Origin: Pseudomonadota bacterium
GTDB lineage: Bacteria > Pseudomonadota > Gammaproteobacteria > Xanthomonadales > Xanthomonadaceae
Assembly: GCA_023395465.1 (NCBI GenBank)
Contig: JAEWZE010000263.1
Location: 1-10,584 of the forward strand
DNA: 10,584 nucleotides
Direction: 5' to 3'
Made by a program: the position numbers and the translations under genes. Below the pieces are notes generated by a model that worked only from the letters and a program-made list of their open reading frames with translations, did no database searches and was not told the origin of the DNA. Shown in pieces: positions 1-5,686 of this stretch (the stretch's first letter is position 1; the number at the start of each line of letters is the position of its first letter).

Positions 1-67
1 ACAGGCCGCGCTGGGGCGTGCCGATCGACCAGCCGGCGCAGCCGGTGCGGATGCGGTGCGCGGCCAT
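1..67 (-). CDS. DUF72 (YecE-like) family protein, N-terminal fragment, runs off the left edge
   Basis: Reading the minus strand from the ATG at 67-65 gives 22 codons, beginning MAAHRIRTGCAGWSIG. The RTGCAGWSI stretch a few residues after the start is the characteristic first beta strand of DUF72/YecE proteins, a TIM-barrel family of unknown biochemical role. The position of the motif relative to the ATG fits the family, which supports this start, although no clear Shine-Dalgarno precedes it. Only about a tenth of the protein is present and the rest lies beyond base 1. It follows the regulator gene on the same strand after 154 bases, so it may be co-transcribed with it, but nothing ties it functionally to the plus-strand cluster. 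The call rests on one short motif; I am fairly sure of the family and know nothing of its function here. Confidence 0.7.
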   Translation of the reverse strand, partial: MAAHRIRTGCAGWSIGTPQRGL

Positions 68-221
68 GGCGTCAGGGGCGCCAGGGATCGGACGTGGCAA
101 GTGCCTGCTGCACCGGTTCGGCTCGTGCGTCGATGGAGCCGGGAGGCTGACGCAGCCGCCATCAATGCCTCGTGAGGTGGCCGGAGCGGGCACGGCCAGG
201 CGGGTCCCGCGCGGGCTCGTG
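68..221. other. intergenic gap between the DUF72 start and the regulator stop
   Basis: These 154 bases show no convincing gene, RNA or repeat. The only symmetric element is a short GC palindrome, CCCGCGCGGG at 206-215, just past the regulator stop. It has no U-tract on the minus strand, so I do not call it a terminator. No promoter for the DUF72 gene stands out. Confidence 0.5.
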
Positions 222-938
222 CTACTTCCGTGCGGTCGCCTTGCGCGCGGTGGGCCTGGCCGCCGCCGGCTGCGGTGCGCGCAGGCGCGGCGTCTTGCCG
301 TGCTTCAGGGCGGCACCTTCCTCGCCGTGCAGGTTCATCAGCGATGCCATCAACTGCTCATCGGCACTCGAACACACGCCCAGCAGCAGGACCTCGTCGC
401 AGCCTTCGGCGGCGATATAGGCATGGCCCATGTTCGAATCGATGTACACCGACTCGCCGGTCTCGAGCACCATCGGATCGTAGAACTCGGTATGCACCTC
501 CATGCGCCCTTCCAGCACGTGGATGTACTCCTCGCCGGAATGGCGCACCAGCTCGCCGAACTCGGCGATGGTCTTGGCGCGCACCCGCGTGAGCACCGGG
601 ATCATGCGCTTGCGGCGCAGTTCCGGGCACAGGTAGTAGTAGTCGTAGTTGGGCGTGTTGACGCGGATGGCGTCCTCGATCCGGCCGATGCTGCGGCGCG
701 CGGTGACCGGCGGCTCGGGCGCCGCGTCCTGCTCGGCGAACAGCTCGGACATGCGCAGGTTCAGGCGCTGGCTGAGCTGCAGCAGCTTGTCGTAGGTGAG
801 CGTGAGCCGGTCGTGCTCGACCTTGGACAGGGTCGACAGCGGGATCCCGGAATGCTCGCTCATCTGCTTGAGCGTCCAGCCCTTGCGCGCGCGCAGCGAG
901 CGCAGGAGGCCGCCGATGGTGGGGTGCTGCGGGGTCAT
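222..938 (-). CDS. XRE-family transcriptional regulator with C-terminal cupin domain
   Basis: A 238-residue predicted DNA-binding regulator. Residues about 8-62 form an XRE/Cro-type helix-turn-helix (LLRSLRARKGWTLKQMSE, then GIPLSTLSKVE as the recognition region). Residues about 110-190 form a cupin fold: HSGEEYIHVLEGRMEVH matches cupin motif 1 and GESVYIDSNMGHAY matches motif 2. Regulators with this layout usually sense a small metabolite in the cupin pocket and control nearby catabolic or uptake genes. The C-terminus (about 220-238) is a low-complexity Lys/Arg/Ala/Pro tail. I chose the ATG at 938 over an in-frame ATG at 986 because the HTH begins directly after it, a GGAG lies 11 bases upstream (complement of 950-953), and the longer form would start inside an inverted repeat. 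The gene is divergent from the serine hydrolase gene, so it is the obvious candidate regulator of the cluster. The ligand is unknown; D-glutamate, its N-acetyl form or a dipeptide is inference. Confidence 0.9.
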   Translation of the reverse strand: MTPQHPTIGGLLRSLRARKGWTLKQMSEHSGIPLSTLSKVEHDRLTLTYDKLLQLSQRLNLRMSELFAEQDAAPEPPVTARRSIGRIEDAIRVNTPNYDYYYLCPELRRKRMIPVLTRVRAKTIAEFGELVRHSGEEYIHVLEGRMEVHTEFYDPMVLETGESVYIDSNMGHAYIAAEGCDEVLLLGVCSSADEQLMASLMNLHGEEGAALKHGKTPRLRAPQPAAARPTARKATARK

Positions 939-962
939 CCTTGCTGGGTCTCCAGGAAACAG

Positions 963-986
963 GTGCGGGACGTATCGGTCCCGCAC
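963..986. repeat. perfect inverted repeat (9-base arms, 6-base loop) in the regulator leader
   Basis: GTGCGGGAC (963-971) and GTCCCGCAC (978-986) are exact reverse complements around the spacer GTATCG. On the minus strand this lies 24 bases upstream of the regulator start codon, so it is either an operator dyad or a stable stem in the leader RNA of the regulator. It is part of a cluster of CGGGAC words that extends to 1056. The symmetry is seen directly; the role is inferred. Confidence 0.6.
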
Positions 987-1056
987 GGGACCATCATCGC
1001 CCCGTGGGACGAGTGCTGGAAAGAGGCCTAACCGCCCGGACTGCGCGGGACGGGAC
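966..1056. promoter_or_regulatory. cluster of CGGGAC words in the divergent control region
   Basis: The word CGGGAC occurs at 966-971, 986-991, 1046-1051 and 1051-1056. Its inverse GTCCCG is at 978-983 and a variant TGGGAC at 1005-1010. The starts 966, 986, 1005 and 1046 are 20, 19 and 41 bases apart, close to whole helical turns. A perfect 6-base inverted repeat, CACGGG (984-989) and CCCGTG (1001-1006), brackets the sequence ACCATCATCGC. Such clustering between two divergent genes suggests protein binding, most simply autoregulation by the XRE-cupin product. No convincing -10/-35 pair for the regulator was found on the minus strand. Confidence 0.4.
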
Positions 1057-1068
1057 TTGTGGCACTGG

Positions 1069-1109
1069 TTGACAATTCTCTGATTGGGATCATTATCGCC
1101 AAATCAGGA
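1069..1109 (+). promoter_or_regulatory. promoter P1 of the serine hydrolase-epimerase-transporter unit, with overlapping dyad operator
   Basis: A sigma70-type promoter with a perfect -35, TTGACA (1069-1074), a 16-base spacer and CATTAT (1091-1096) as the -10. Transcription would begin near 1103, giving a leader of about 60 bases before the ATG at 1165. The -10 lies inside an imperfect dyad: GATTGGG (1082-1088) and CCAAATC (1099-1105) match in 6 of 7 paired positions around the centre at 1093.5. The 30 bases from 1068 agree with the block starting at 5573 upstream of the receptor gene at 27 positions, so both units are very likely controlled together. A protein bound on a dyad that overlaps the -10 would be expected to repress. 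Promoter and repeat are seen; regulator identity is inferred. Confidence 0.7.
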
Positions 1110-1152
1110 TAAACGGCAGCCGACCAGCACCGTTCGATACCGCCTTACGGCA

Positions 1153-1157
1153 GGAGA
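1153..1157 (+). promoter_or_regulatory. ribosome binding site that fixes the serine hydrolase start
   Basis: GGAGA at 1153-1157 sits 7 bases before the ATG at 1165. It supports that start over the in-frame TTG at 1084, which lies within the promoter spacer and cannot be on the message. Confidence 0.7.
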
Positions 1158-1164
1158 TCCGTCG

Positions 1165-3189
1165 ATGCGCATGATGTCCATGATGCTGTGTGTGTGGCTG
1201 CTGGCCGCAGTGCCGGGTTCCGCCTCGGCCCAGGAAGCGGCCGTGACGCCGGCGCCGGTACCCATCGTAGTCCCGCCGGCCCCGGTTGCAGCCACCGAAG
1301 CGACGGTGCCGGCCGAGACGCTGCCCACCAGCGGGCCGCCGGTGCTCGAGCGCGCCGACCTCGAGGCCTGGCTGGACGGCTTCCTACCCCATGCGCTGGA
1401 CACGGGCGACATCGCCGGCGCGGTGGTCGTGGTCGTCAAGGACGGACAGGTACTGCTGCAGAAGGGCTATGGCTACGCGAACCTGGCCGAGCGCACGCCG
1501 GTCGACCCCGAGGCCACCCTGTTCCGTCCCGGCTCGGTGTCCAAGTTGTTCACCTGGACCGCGGTGATGCAGCTGGTGGAGCAGGGCAAGCTCGACCTCG
1601 ACGCGGACGTCAACCAGTACCTCGACTTCGCCATTCCCGCCCGCGATGGCGTGCCCGTCACGTTGCGCCAGATCCTCACCCATACCGCCGGCTTCGAGGA
1701 GCAGATACGCGCCCTGATCACCGCCGAAGCGGACGAGATCACCCCGCTGGGCGAGGCGCTCAAGTACTGGGTGCCCGAGCGCATCCACGCGCCCGGCACC
1801 ACGCCGGCCTACTCGAACTACGCCACCGCGCTGGCTGGCTACATCGTCGAGCGCGTGTCCGGGCAGTCGTTCGACGACTACATCGAGCAGCACATCTTCC
1901 AGCCGCTGGGCATGGCGCACTCGAGCTTCCGCCAGCCGCTGCCGCCCGAGCTTCTGGCGGGCATGTCGAATGGCTATTCGCGCGCGTCCGACGGCGAACC
2001 CAAGGACTACGAGTTCATCAGCCTCGCGCCGGCCGGCAGCCTGGCCTCCACCGGCGCGGACATGGCGCGCTTCATGATCGCGCACCTGCAGCTGGGCGCT
2101 TACGGCGATGCACGCATCCTCGGCGCCGACACCGCGCGCATGATGCACACCACCGGCCAGGCCTCGGTCGGTCCGCTCAACCGGATGATGCTCGGCTTCT
2201 ACGAGACATCGGTGAACGGCCATCGCGCGATCTCGCACGGTGGCGACACGCAGTGGTTCCACAGCGACCTGCAGCTGTTCCCGGACGATGGCATCGGCCT
2301 GTTCGTGTCGATGAACAGCTCGGGCCGCGACGGTGCGACCGGGCATATCCGCTACGCGCTGGCACGACGCTTCGCCGATCGCTACCTGCCGGGCGAGCCC
2401 GCGCAGCCCGGGGGCGTGTCGGCGGAAGTGGCCGCGCAGCACGCGCAGGCGATCGCCGGCAGCTACGGCAGCAGCCGGCGCCCCGACAGCAACTTCGTCT
2501 CGCTGGCCAACCTGCTCGGGCCGGTCAAGGTGCTGGCCAACGAGGACGGCACCATCAGCGTGACGCTGGCGTTGGGGCCGGCCGGCGCGCCGAAGAAGTG
2601 GCGCGAGATCGAACCCTGGGTATGGCAGGACACCGACAGCACCGACCGCCTCGCCGCCGACGTGGTCGATGGCCGTGTGACGCGCTTCAGCCTGGAGCCG
2701 TATGCACCGATCATGGTGTTCGAGCGCCTGTCGGCGTGGACCGCGATGGCGATGCCGCTGCTGGTGGCGAGCCTGCTGGTGCTGCTGCTGACGGTTCTCG
2801 CCTGGCCGGTGTCGGCGCTGGTGCGTCGCTACTACGGCGCGCCGTACAGGCTCTCGGGAGACGACGCGCGCATGCACCGCCGGGTGCGCATCGCCGCTTT
2901 GCTGGTGCTGCTGGCGATGGGAGGCATGCTTGGCTTCGTGGTCGCGATGCTGAGCGCGCTGGAGATGACCAGCCCCGGCAGCGACGGCGCGATCATCGCG
3001 CTGCGCCTGTTCGCCACCGTGGTGCTGCCGCTGGGCGCCGCAGTCGCGGTCTGGAATGCCTGGCATGTGCTGCGCGCGCGCCGTCGCCTGCTGGCGAAGC
3101 TGTGGGCGCTGCTGCTGGCCTTGGCCTGTCTGTTCGTGTTGTGGATCGGCGTCGCCCATCACGTGATCGGATTCGGCGCGAACTACTGA
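1165..3189 (+). CDS. membrane-anchored serine hydrolase of the beta-lactamase/penicillin-binding-protein fold (class C type)
   Basis: A 674-residue predicted envelope hydrolase. Residues 1-22 are a signal peptide ending in GSASA before Gln23, followed by a Pro/Ala/Val-rich linker to about residue 55. The hydrolase domain spans about 60-410. It carries the three family motifs: SVSK with nucleophile Ser124 and Lys127, the YSN triad Tyr216-Asn218, and HGG at 358-360 in the place of the KTG box. Residues from about 525 form four hydrophobic helices (roughly 526-555, 574-598, 609-636, 645-667) that would hold the enzyme in the inner membrane with the catalytic domain in the periplasm. This family includes DD-peptidases, D-stereospecific aminopeptidases and amidases, and esterases, so the substrate cannot be read from motifs. 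Its place upstream of an epimerase and a peptide transporter suggests that it releases D-amino acids or short peptides from cell-wall or peptide substrates. It is the first gene behind promoter P1. Family sure; substrate inferred. Confidence 0.88.
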   Translation: MRMMSMMLCVWLLAAVPGSASAQEAAVTPAPVPIVVPPAPVAATEATVPAETLPTSGPPVLERADLEAWLDGFLPHALDTGDIAGAVVVVVKDGQVLLQKGYGYANLAERTPVDPEATLFRPGSVSKLFTWTAVMQLVEQGKLDLDADVNQYLDFAIPARDGVPVTLRQILTHTAGFEEQIRALITAEADEITPLGEALKYWVPERIHAPGTTPAYSNYATALAGYIVERVSGQSFDDYIEQHIFQPLGMAHSSFRQPLPPELLAGMSNGYSRASDGEPKDYEFISLAPAGSLASTGADMARFMIAHLQLGAYGDARILGADTARMMHTTGQASVGPLNRMMLGFYETSVNGHRAISHGGDTQWFHSDLQLFPDDGIGLFVSMNSSGRDGATGHIRYALARRFADRYLPGEPAQPGGVSAEVAAQHAQAIAGSYGSSRRPDSNFVSLANLLGPVKVLANEDGTISVTLALGPAGAPKKWREIEPWVWQDTDSTDRLAADVVDGRVTRFSLEPYAPIMVFERLSAWTAMAMPLLVASLLVLLLTVLAWPVSALVRRYYGAPYRLSGDDARMHRRVRIAALLVLLAMGGMLGFVVAMLSALEMTSPGSDGAIIALRLFATVVLPLGAAVAVWNAWHVLRARRRLLAKLWALLLALACLFVLWIGVAHHVIGFGANY

Positions 3190-3196
3190 TGCCCGT

Positions 3197-3218
3197 GCCG
3201 GCGGCGCACGCCGCCGGC
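3197..3218 (+). other. strong intergenic hairpin between the serine hydrolase and epimerase genes
   Basis: GCCGGCGGC (3197-3205) pairs perfectly with GCCGCCGGC (3210-3218) across the 4-base loop GCAC, starting 8 bases after the hydrolase stop. Only TT follows, so it lacks the U-run of a standard intrinsic terminator. With a close downstream gene and no new promoter visible, it more likely tunes read-through or protects the upstream message from 3' decay, lowering epimerase and transporter expression relative to the hydrolase. The stem is seen; the effect is inferred. Confidence 0.55.
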
Positions 3219-3247
3219 TTCCCAGGACCGCCGTCGCGGAGGATCGC

Positions 3248-4261
3248 GTGACCGCTGCCGTGCCCGTGACGCTCGAACTGCACAACGAACCGCTGCCGCT
3301 GGCGGCGCCCTTCCGCATCGCCGGCCACGTGTTCGAGGCCATGCCCGCGACGGTGGTGACGCTGCACGATGGCGTCCATGCCGGCCGCGGCGAGGCGGCC
3401 GGCGTTTACTACAACGACGACCGGCCGGAGCGGATGCTGACGACCCTGGAGTCGTTGCGGCCGCGTATCGAAGCCGGCATCGATCGCGACACGCTCCGGC
3501 GCCTGCTGCCCGCGGGCGGGGCGCGCAATGCGCTGGACTGCGCGCTGTGGGAACTCGAATCCCGCCGCGCCGGTGTGCCGGTCTGGAAGCTTGCCGGGCT
3601 GGAAACAGTGCGGCCGCTGCTGACAACCTTCACCGTCGGCGCCGACACGCCCGAGGTGATGGCCGAGCGCGCTGCCGCCTATGCCGGCGCACGCGCGCTC
3701 AAGCTCAAGCTGACCGGCGAGCTGCAGCTCGACATCGCCCGCGTGCGCGCGGTGCGCGCGCGTTGTCCGGGGCCGTGGATCGGCGTCGACGCCAACCAGG
3801 GTTACTCCGCAGACACATTGCCGATGCTGCTGCCTGCCCTGGTCGAGGCCCGCATCTCCCTGCTCGAGCAGCCCTGCGCACGCGGCGACGAGGACGCGCT
3901 TGCCGGCATCGACCGGTTGCTGCCCTTCGCCGCCGATGAAAGCATCCTCGACCTCGCCGAACTCGAAGCCCGGTACCACCACTTCGATGTCATCAACATC
4001 AAGCTCGACAAGTGCGGCGGCCTCACCGAAGGCCTGGCGATGGCGCGGCGCGCGCGCGAACTGGGCAGGCAGGTAATGGTCGGCAACATGGCCGGCACCA
4101 GCCTGGCGATGGCGCCTGCCTTCGTGCTGGGCCAGCTCTGCGACGTGGTCGACCTGGACGGGCCGGTGTTCCTGGCGCGCGACCGCACGCCTTCGGTGCG
4201 CTACGAGGACGGCTACATCGTCTGCGGCGAGGAAGTCTGGGGGGCGGCGGCCGCACCGTGA
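3248..4261 (+). CDS. dgcA: enolase-superfamily epimerase/racemase, dipeptide epimerase or N-acetyl-D-glutamate racemase (DgcA) type
   Basis: A 337-residue cytoplasmic enzyme of the muconate lactonizing subgroup, normal length. An N-terminal capping domain (about 5-120) precedes a beta/alpha barrel. The catalytic pair is visible as the KxK motif Lys152/Lys154 on one side and Lys252 (INIKLDKCGG) on the other. Metal ligands are Asp181 (GVDANQGY), Glu207 (LEQP) and Asp230 (ADES). This two-lysine arrangement is used for 1,1-proton transfer at an alpha carbon. Asp302 and Asp304 (DLDGP) match the DxD pair that binds the free amino end of dipeptides in L-Ala-D/L-Glu epimerases. Two roles fit: epimerising L-Ala-D-Glu-type dipeptides, or converting N-acetyl-D-Glu to N-acetyl-L-Glu with the DgcN homologue encoded at 8073. 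Start is the GTG at 3248, with GGAGG at 3238-3242 upstream. Its stop overlaps the transporter start by 4 bases, so the two are translationally coupled. Fold sure; the symbol is provisional because the substrate is undecided. Confidence 0.8.
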   Translation: MTAAVPVTLELHNEPLPLAAPFRIAGHVFEAMPATVVTLHDGVHAGRGEAAGVYYNDDRPERMLTTLESLRPRIEAGIDRDTLRRLLPAGGARNALDCALWELESRRAGVPVWKLAGLETVRPLLTTFTVGADTPEVMAERAAAYAGARALKLKLTGELQLDIARVRAVRARCPGPWIGVDANQGYSADTLPMLLPALVEARISLLEQPCARGDEDALAGIDRLLPFAADESILDLAELEARYHHFDVINIKLDKCGGLTEGLAMARRARELGRQVMVGNMAGTSLAMAPAFVLGQLCDVVDLDGPVFLARDRTPSVRYEDGYIVCGEEVWGAAAAP

Positions 4262-5523
4262 GCACCGCAGCCGAGCGCACCTGGTTCGGCCAGCCGCGCG
4301 GGCTGACGATCCTGTTCCTGACCCAGATGTGGGAGATGTTCTCCTACTACGGGATGCGCACGCTGCTGGTCTACTACATGACCAGGCAACTGCTGTTCGC
4401 GCAGGAGAAGGCCTCGTTCGTGTACGGCATCTACACCGCGATGGCCTACTTCACACCGATCCTGGGCGGGGCGATCGCAGACCGCTGGCTGGGCAAACGC
4501 AATGCCGTGGTGCTGGGCGGCAGCATCATGGCCGTCGGCCACTTCGTGATGGCCTTCGAGCCGATGTTCTACCTCGCCCTGGGCGTGATCGCACTGGGCA
4601 ATGGCCTGTTCCTGCCCAGCCTGCCCAGCCAGATCAACGACCTCTACCGTGCCGGTGATCCACGCCGTGGCCGTGCCTACAACGTCTACTACGTGGGCAT
4701 CAACATCGGCGGCTTCATGGCGCCGCTGGTCTGCGGCACGCTCGGGGAGCTGTACGGCTGGCACTACGGCTTTGGTGCCGCCGGCGTGGGCATGGCCGCC
4801 GGTCTGCTGATCTACGTGGCCGGTCGCCGCGATCTGCCGCCGGAACCGCCACGCGTGGTGCCACCCGCTCGCGATGCGAACCGGCAGCGTGCCGACGCGC
4901 GCCGCATCTGGTGGCTGCTGCTGGGGGTCGGCACTGCTGCGACCGTCTTCCGCGGCGCCTACGAGCAGGTGGGCAACACGCTGCCGCTGTGGATCGACAC
5001 CAGCGTCGAGCGCAGCTTGTCCGGAGTCTTGATTCCGATGACCTGGTTCCAGTCGCTCAATCCGCTGCTGGTGATCGTGATGACGCCGCTGCTGCTGATG
5101 GCCTGGCGTCGCCGCGCCGACGCAGGGTACGTGGCCTCCCCCGCGCAGCGCATGGCGATCGGGGCACTGGTCGTCGCTGTCGCCTATCTGCTGCTCGCCG
5201 CGCTGTCGGCGGTGGCGGGCGATGCCCCGGTGAGCTGGCTGTGGCTGCTGGCGTTCTTCGTGATCCTGACGCTGGGCGAGCTCTACATCCTGCCGACGGG
5301 CCTGGGCCTGTTCGCCCGCTTGGCGCCGCCCCGGCTGGGAGCCACCACGGTCGCTTCCTGGTTTCTTGCCACGTTCACCGGCAGCCTGCTGGCGGGCCTG
5401 GTCGGCATGCTGTTCACGCGCGCCGGGAATGCCGGCTTTTTCCTGCTGCTGGCAATGCTGGCGATGGCCGCCGCCCTGATGTTGTGGCGCCTGGACCGGC
5501 CGATCCGCGCCCTGTCCCCCTGA
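4258..5523 (+). CDS. proton-dependent oligopeptide transporter (POT/PTR2, MFS) with an altered proton-coupling motif
   Basis: A 421-residue inner-membrane transporter, probably importing di- or tripeptides. POT signatures seen in order: MWEMFSYYGMRTLLVYY in helix 1; GGAIADRWLGKRNAVVLGG at about 70-88 (the MFS loop 2-3 motif); YNVYYVGINIGG at 141-152 in helix 5; AYEQVGNTLPLW at 234-245 in helix 7; and GELYILPTGLGLFARLAP at 340-357 in helix 10. The start is a GTG at 4258 within the GTGA overlap with the upstream stop. An upstream start would read through the epimerase gene in another frame. Two oddities: the helix 1 ExxER motif reads Q23-M-W-E26-M27, so the first Glu and the Arg are lost; and the loop between helices 6 and 7 (about 189-216) is too short for the two extra helices of most bacterial POTs, giving 12 helices. 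Coupling to the epimerase suggests peptides containing Glu or D-residues; the substrate is inferred. Confidence 0.85.
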   Translation: MSTAAERTWFGQPRGLTILFLTQMWEMFSYYGMRTLLVYYMTRQLLFAQEKASFVYGIYTAMAYFTPILGGAIADRWLGKRNAVVLGGSIMAVGHFVMAFEPMFYLALGVIALGNGLFLPSLPSQINDLYRAGDPRRGRAYNVYYVGINIGGFMAPLVCGTLGELYGWHYGFGAAGVGMAAGLLIYVAGRRDLPPEPPRVVPPARDANRQRADARRIWWLLLGVGTAATVFRGAYEQVGNTLPLWIDTSVERSLSGVLIPMTWFQSLNPLLVIVMTPLLLMAWRRRADAGYVASPAQRMAIGALVVAVAYLLLAALSAVAGDAPVSWLWLLAFFVILTLGELYILPTGLGLFARLAPPRLGATTVASWFLATFTGSLLAGLVGMLFTRAGNAGFFLLLAMLAMAAALMLWRLDRPIRALSP

Positions 5524-5573
5524 TGCGCGCATCGGCCGGAGGCCATGCGTTGGCGCGGATTTCTCCCAAAGCG

Positions 5574-5610
5574 TTGACAATTTTCCGATTGGGATCATGA
5601 TCCCTGATTA
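5574..5610 (+). promoter_or_regulatory. promoter P2 of the TonB receptor-DgcN unit
   Basis: A second copy of the P1 element: TTGACA (5574-5579), a 16-base spacer and CATGAT (5596-5601). Transcription would start near 5608, giving a leader of about 80 bases before the ATG at 5687. The GATTGGGATCAT core begins 13 bases after the start of the -35 in both P1 and P2. This marks the receptor gene as the head of a second, co-regulated unit rather than a continuation of the upstream operon. Confidence 0.7.
5591..5604. promoter_or_regulatory. perfect 14-base palindrome (candidate operator) over the P2 -10
   Basis: GGGATCATGATCCC is its own reverse complement and covers the -10 hexamer. The equivalent P1 site reads GGGATCATTATCGCC (1086-1100), and GGGACCATCATCGCC (987-1001) upstream of the regulator matches that P1 form in 13 of 15 bases. 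A dimeric repressor, most simply the XRE-cupin protein, would be expected to bind here. The palindrome is seen; binding is inferred. Confidence 0.6.
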
Positions 5611-5673
5611 GGACGTTCCAGGACCGGCTGCCAGCATGGCACCGCCGAGCGTCCGCCCGACCAATCCGACTCC

Positions 5674-5680
5674 GGGGAGA
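5674..5680 (+). promoter_or_regulatory. ribosome binding site that fixes the TonB receptor start
   Basis: GGGGAGA ends 6 bases before the ATG at 5687. The open frame also has an ATG at 5636, but that has no comparable site and would add 17 residues, rich in Pro and Thr, in front of the signal peptide. Confidence 0.65.
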
Positions 5681-5686
5681 ACACCG

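Noticed and set aside
939..986. Longer N-terminus for the XRE-cupin regulator from the ATG at 986
   Set aside because: The extra 16 residues precede a typical XRE N-terminus, and the start would sit at the edge of the 9-base inverted repeat without a ribosome site.
18..1031. A 337-codon plus-strand frame opposite the regulator gene
   Set aside because: Antisense shadow; the minus strand encodes a clear HTH plus cupin protein.
1188..3251. A 687-codon plus-strand frame overlapping the serine hydrolase gene
   Set aside because: Out-of-frame translation rich in Arg, Ala and Gly; no motif, and it would exclude the real gene with its signal peptide and SxxK site.
1384..3342. A 652-codon minus-strand open frame opposite the serine hydrolase gene
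   Set aside because: It is an antisense shadow of a GC-rich coding region: His/Arg/Gln/Gly-rich composition, no domain, no ribosome site, and the plus strand carries clear catalytic motifs.
5522..5533. Palindrome GATGCGCGCATC over the stop of the transporter gene as a terminator
   Set aside because: No loop of workable size and no T-run; it is a self-complementary word rather than a stem-loop terminator.
4213..5598. A 461-codon minus-strand open frame opposite the POT gene
   Set aside because: Low-complexity Gln/His/Arg-rich translation with no recognisable fold; the plus-strand frame has all POT motifs.
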